From NCBI RefSeq assembly GCF_002272075.1, contig NZ_NPBJ01000021.1, positions 62,001 to 126,000 on the forward strand: DNA of 64,000 nucleotides. The letters run 5' to 3'. The DNA is from Terribacillus saccharophilus. GTDB lineage: Bacteria > Bacillota > Bacilli > Bacillales > Amphibacillaceae. Shown one piece after another: positions 63,836 through 64,000 of the stretch; positions within the stretch are counted from its first letter, which is position 1; each line of letters begins with the position of its first letter. Both the position numbers and the translations under genes were made by a program. Below the pieces are notes generated by a model. The model did no database searches, was not told the DNA's origin, and was given only the letters and a program-made list of their open reading frames with translations.

Positions 63836-64000
63836 CTACTTCTCATTGTGAATCTTTTCTGCCAATTTATCAACATAGAATTCCAATTCCTTCAGCGTCG
63901 TCCGGTACACCTCAATAGAACGCCCGAAAGGATCCATGATGTCTGCTGCAGGCATACTTGCCTCGAGCTCCTGAATGTGTGCGATTTCGTGCTGGTGAGC
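63836..64000 (-). CDS. ywlE: C-terminal part of a low-molecular-weight phosphatase, YwlE-like (partial)
   Basis: The window edge cuts the gene; 54 residues and the stop are visible. They read ...DIMDPFGRSIEVYRTTLKELEFYVDKLAEKI..., with the catalytic Asp-Pro of low-molecular-weight protein tyrosine/arginine phosphatases. In B. subtilis ywlE lies upstream of ywlF (rpiB) and removes phosphoarginine marks made by McsB. Placement and motif agree. Confidence 0.8.
   Translation of the reverse strand, partial: AHQHEIAHIQELEASMPAADIMDPFGRSIEVYRTTLKELEFYVDKLAEKIHNEK

Overview
The window is a chromosomal segment from a Gram-positive, endospore-forming, flagellated member of the Bacillaceae. Supporting genes are spoIID, spoIIQ and spoIIID (sporulation), flhO/flhP, comK, mbl, the tag wall teichoic acid genes, the atpIBEFHAGDC operon and the murAA-ywmB-ywzB and upp/glyA/ywlG/rpiB/ywlE neighbourhood. 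Gene order follows the Bacillus subtilis ywl-atp-murAA-spoIID-spoIIQ-spoIIID-mbl-flhOP-fabZ backbone, with insertions. Protein style and moderate G+C (judged by eye) would fit a Terribacillus- or Oceanobacillus-like halotolerant genus, but the species cannot be fixed from sequence alone. No rRNA, tRNA, CRISPR array, prophage or insertion sequence was seen.

Region 1 (1-13.1 kb) makes the cell envelope. tagF runs divergently from tagD-tagB, followed by convergent tagO. A leftward operon murJ-like flippase / O-antigen-ligase-like polymerase / Alg14-like / Alg13-like follows. A rightward, tightly overlapping four-gene operon (GT2 glycosyltransferase, polytopic GT-C-like protein, two small EamA/SMR-type membrane proteins) looks like an extracytoplasmic glycosylation module. 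The tagD, tagO and GT2 upstream regions share 11-bp-spaced TGTWAA/TTHACA half-sites, as expected for PhoP or WalR control.

Region 2 (13.1-29 kb) is accessory: a divergent TetR/SDR pair, an Abh-like regulator, a secreted transglycosylase-like protein with CWB_2 repeats, a GT4 glycosyltransferase, a Yip1-like plus HlyD-like pair without an ABC transporter, a 1698-residue secreted glucosaminidase with ten PA14 domains and an apparent ATT start codon, an acyltransferase, an unknown protein, and comK.

Region 3 (29-47.7 kb) holds fabZ, a SigB-type small membrane protein gene, epuA-like, flhP, flhO (SigD-type promoter), mbl, spoIIID, an AimR-like receptor with a CodY-like box in its promoter, spoIIQ (SigF-type promoter), spoIID, then the complete dppABCDE-ykfABC operon (CodY-like box at its promoter) inserted before murAA, ywmB and ywzB.

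Region 4 (47.8-64 kb) holds the ATP synthase operon, with a terminator-like hairpin between atpE and atpF, a Vpr-like protease, mnaA, upp, a GC-rich 105-nt hairpin element, an orphan membrane protein, glyA, ywlG, rpiB, a chemoreceptor and the 3' end of ywlE. Most genes from 13.1 kb onward read leftward. The window's common theme is wall polymer synthesis and remodelling (TagD/B/F/O, MnaA, MurAA, Mbl, autolysins, muropeptide recycling by Dpp/Ykf) set in a sporulation and motility backbone.
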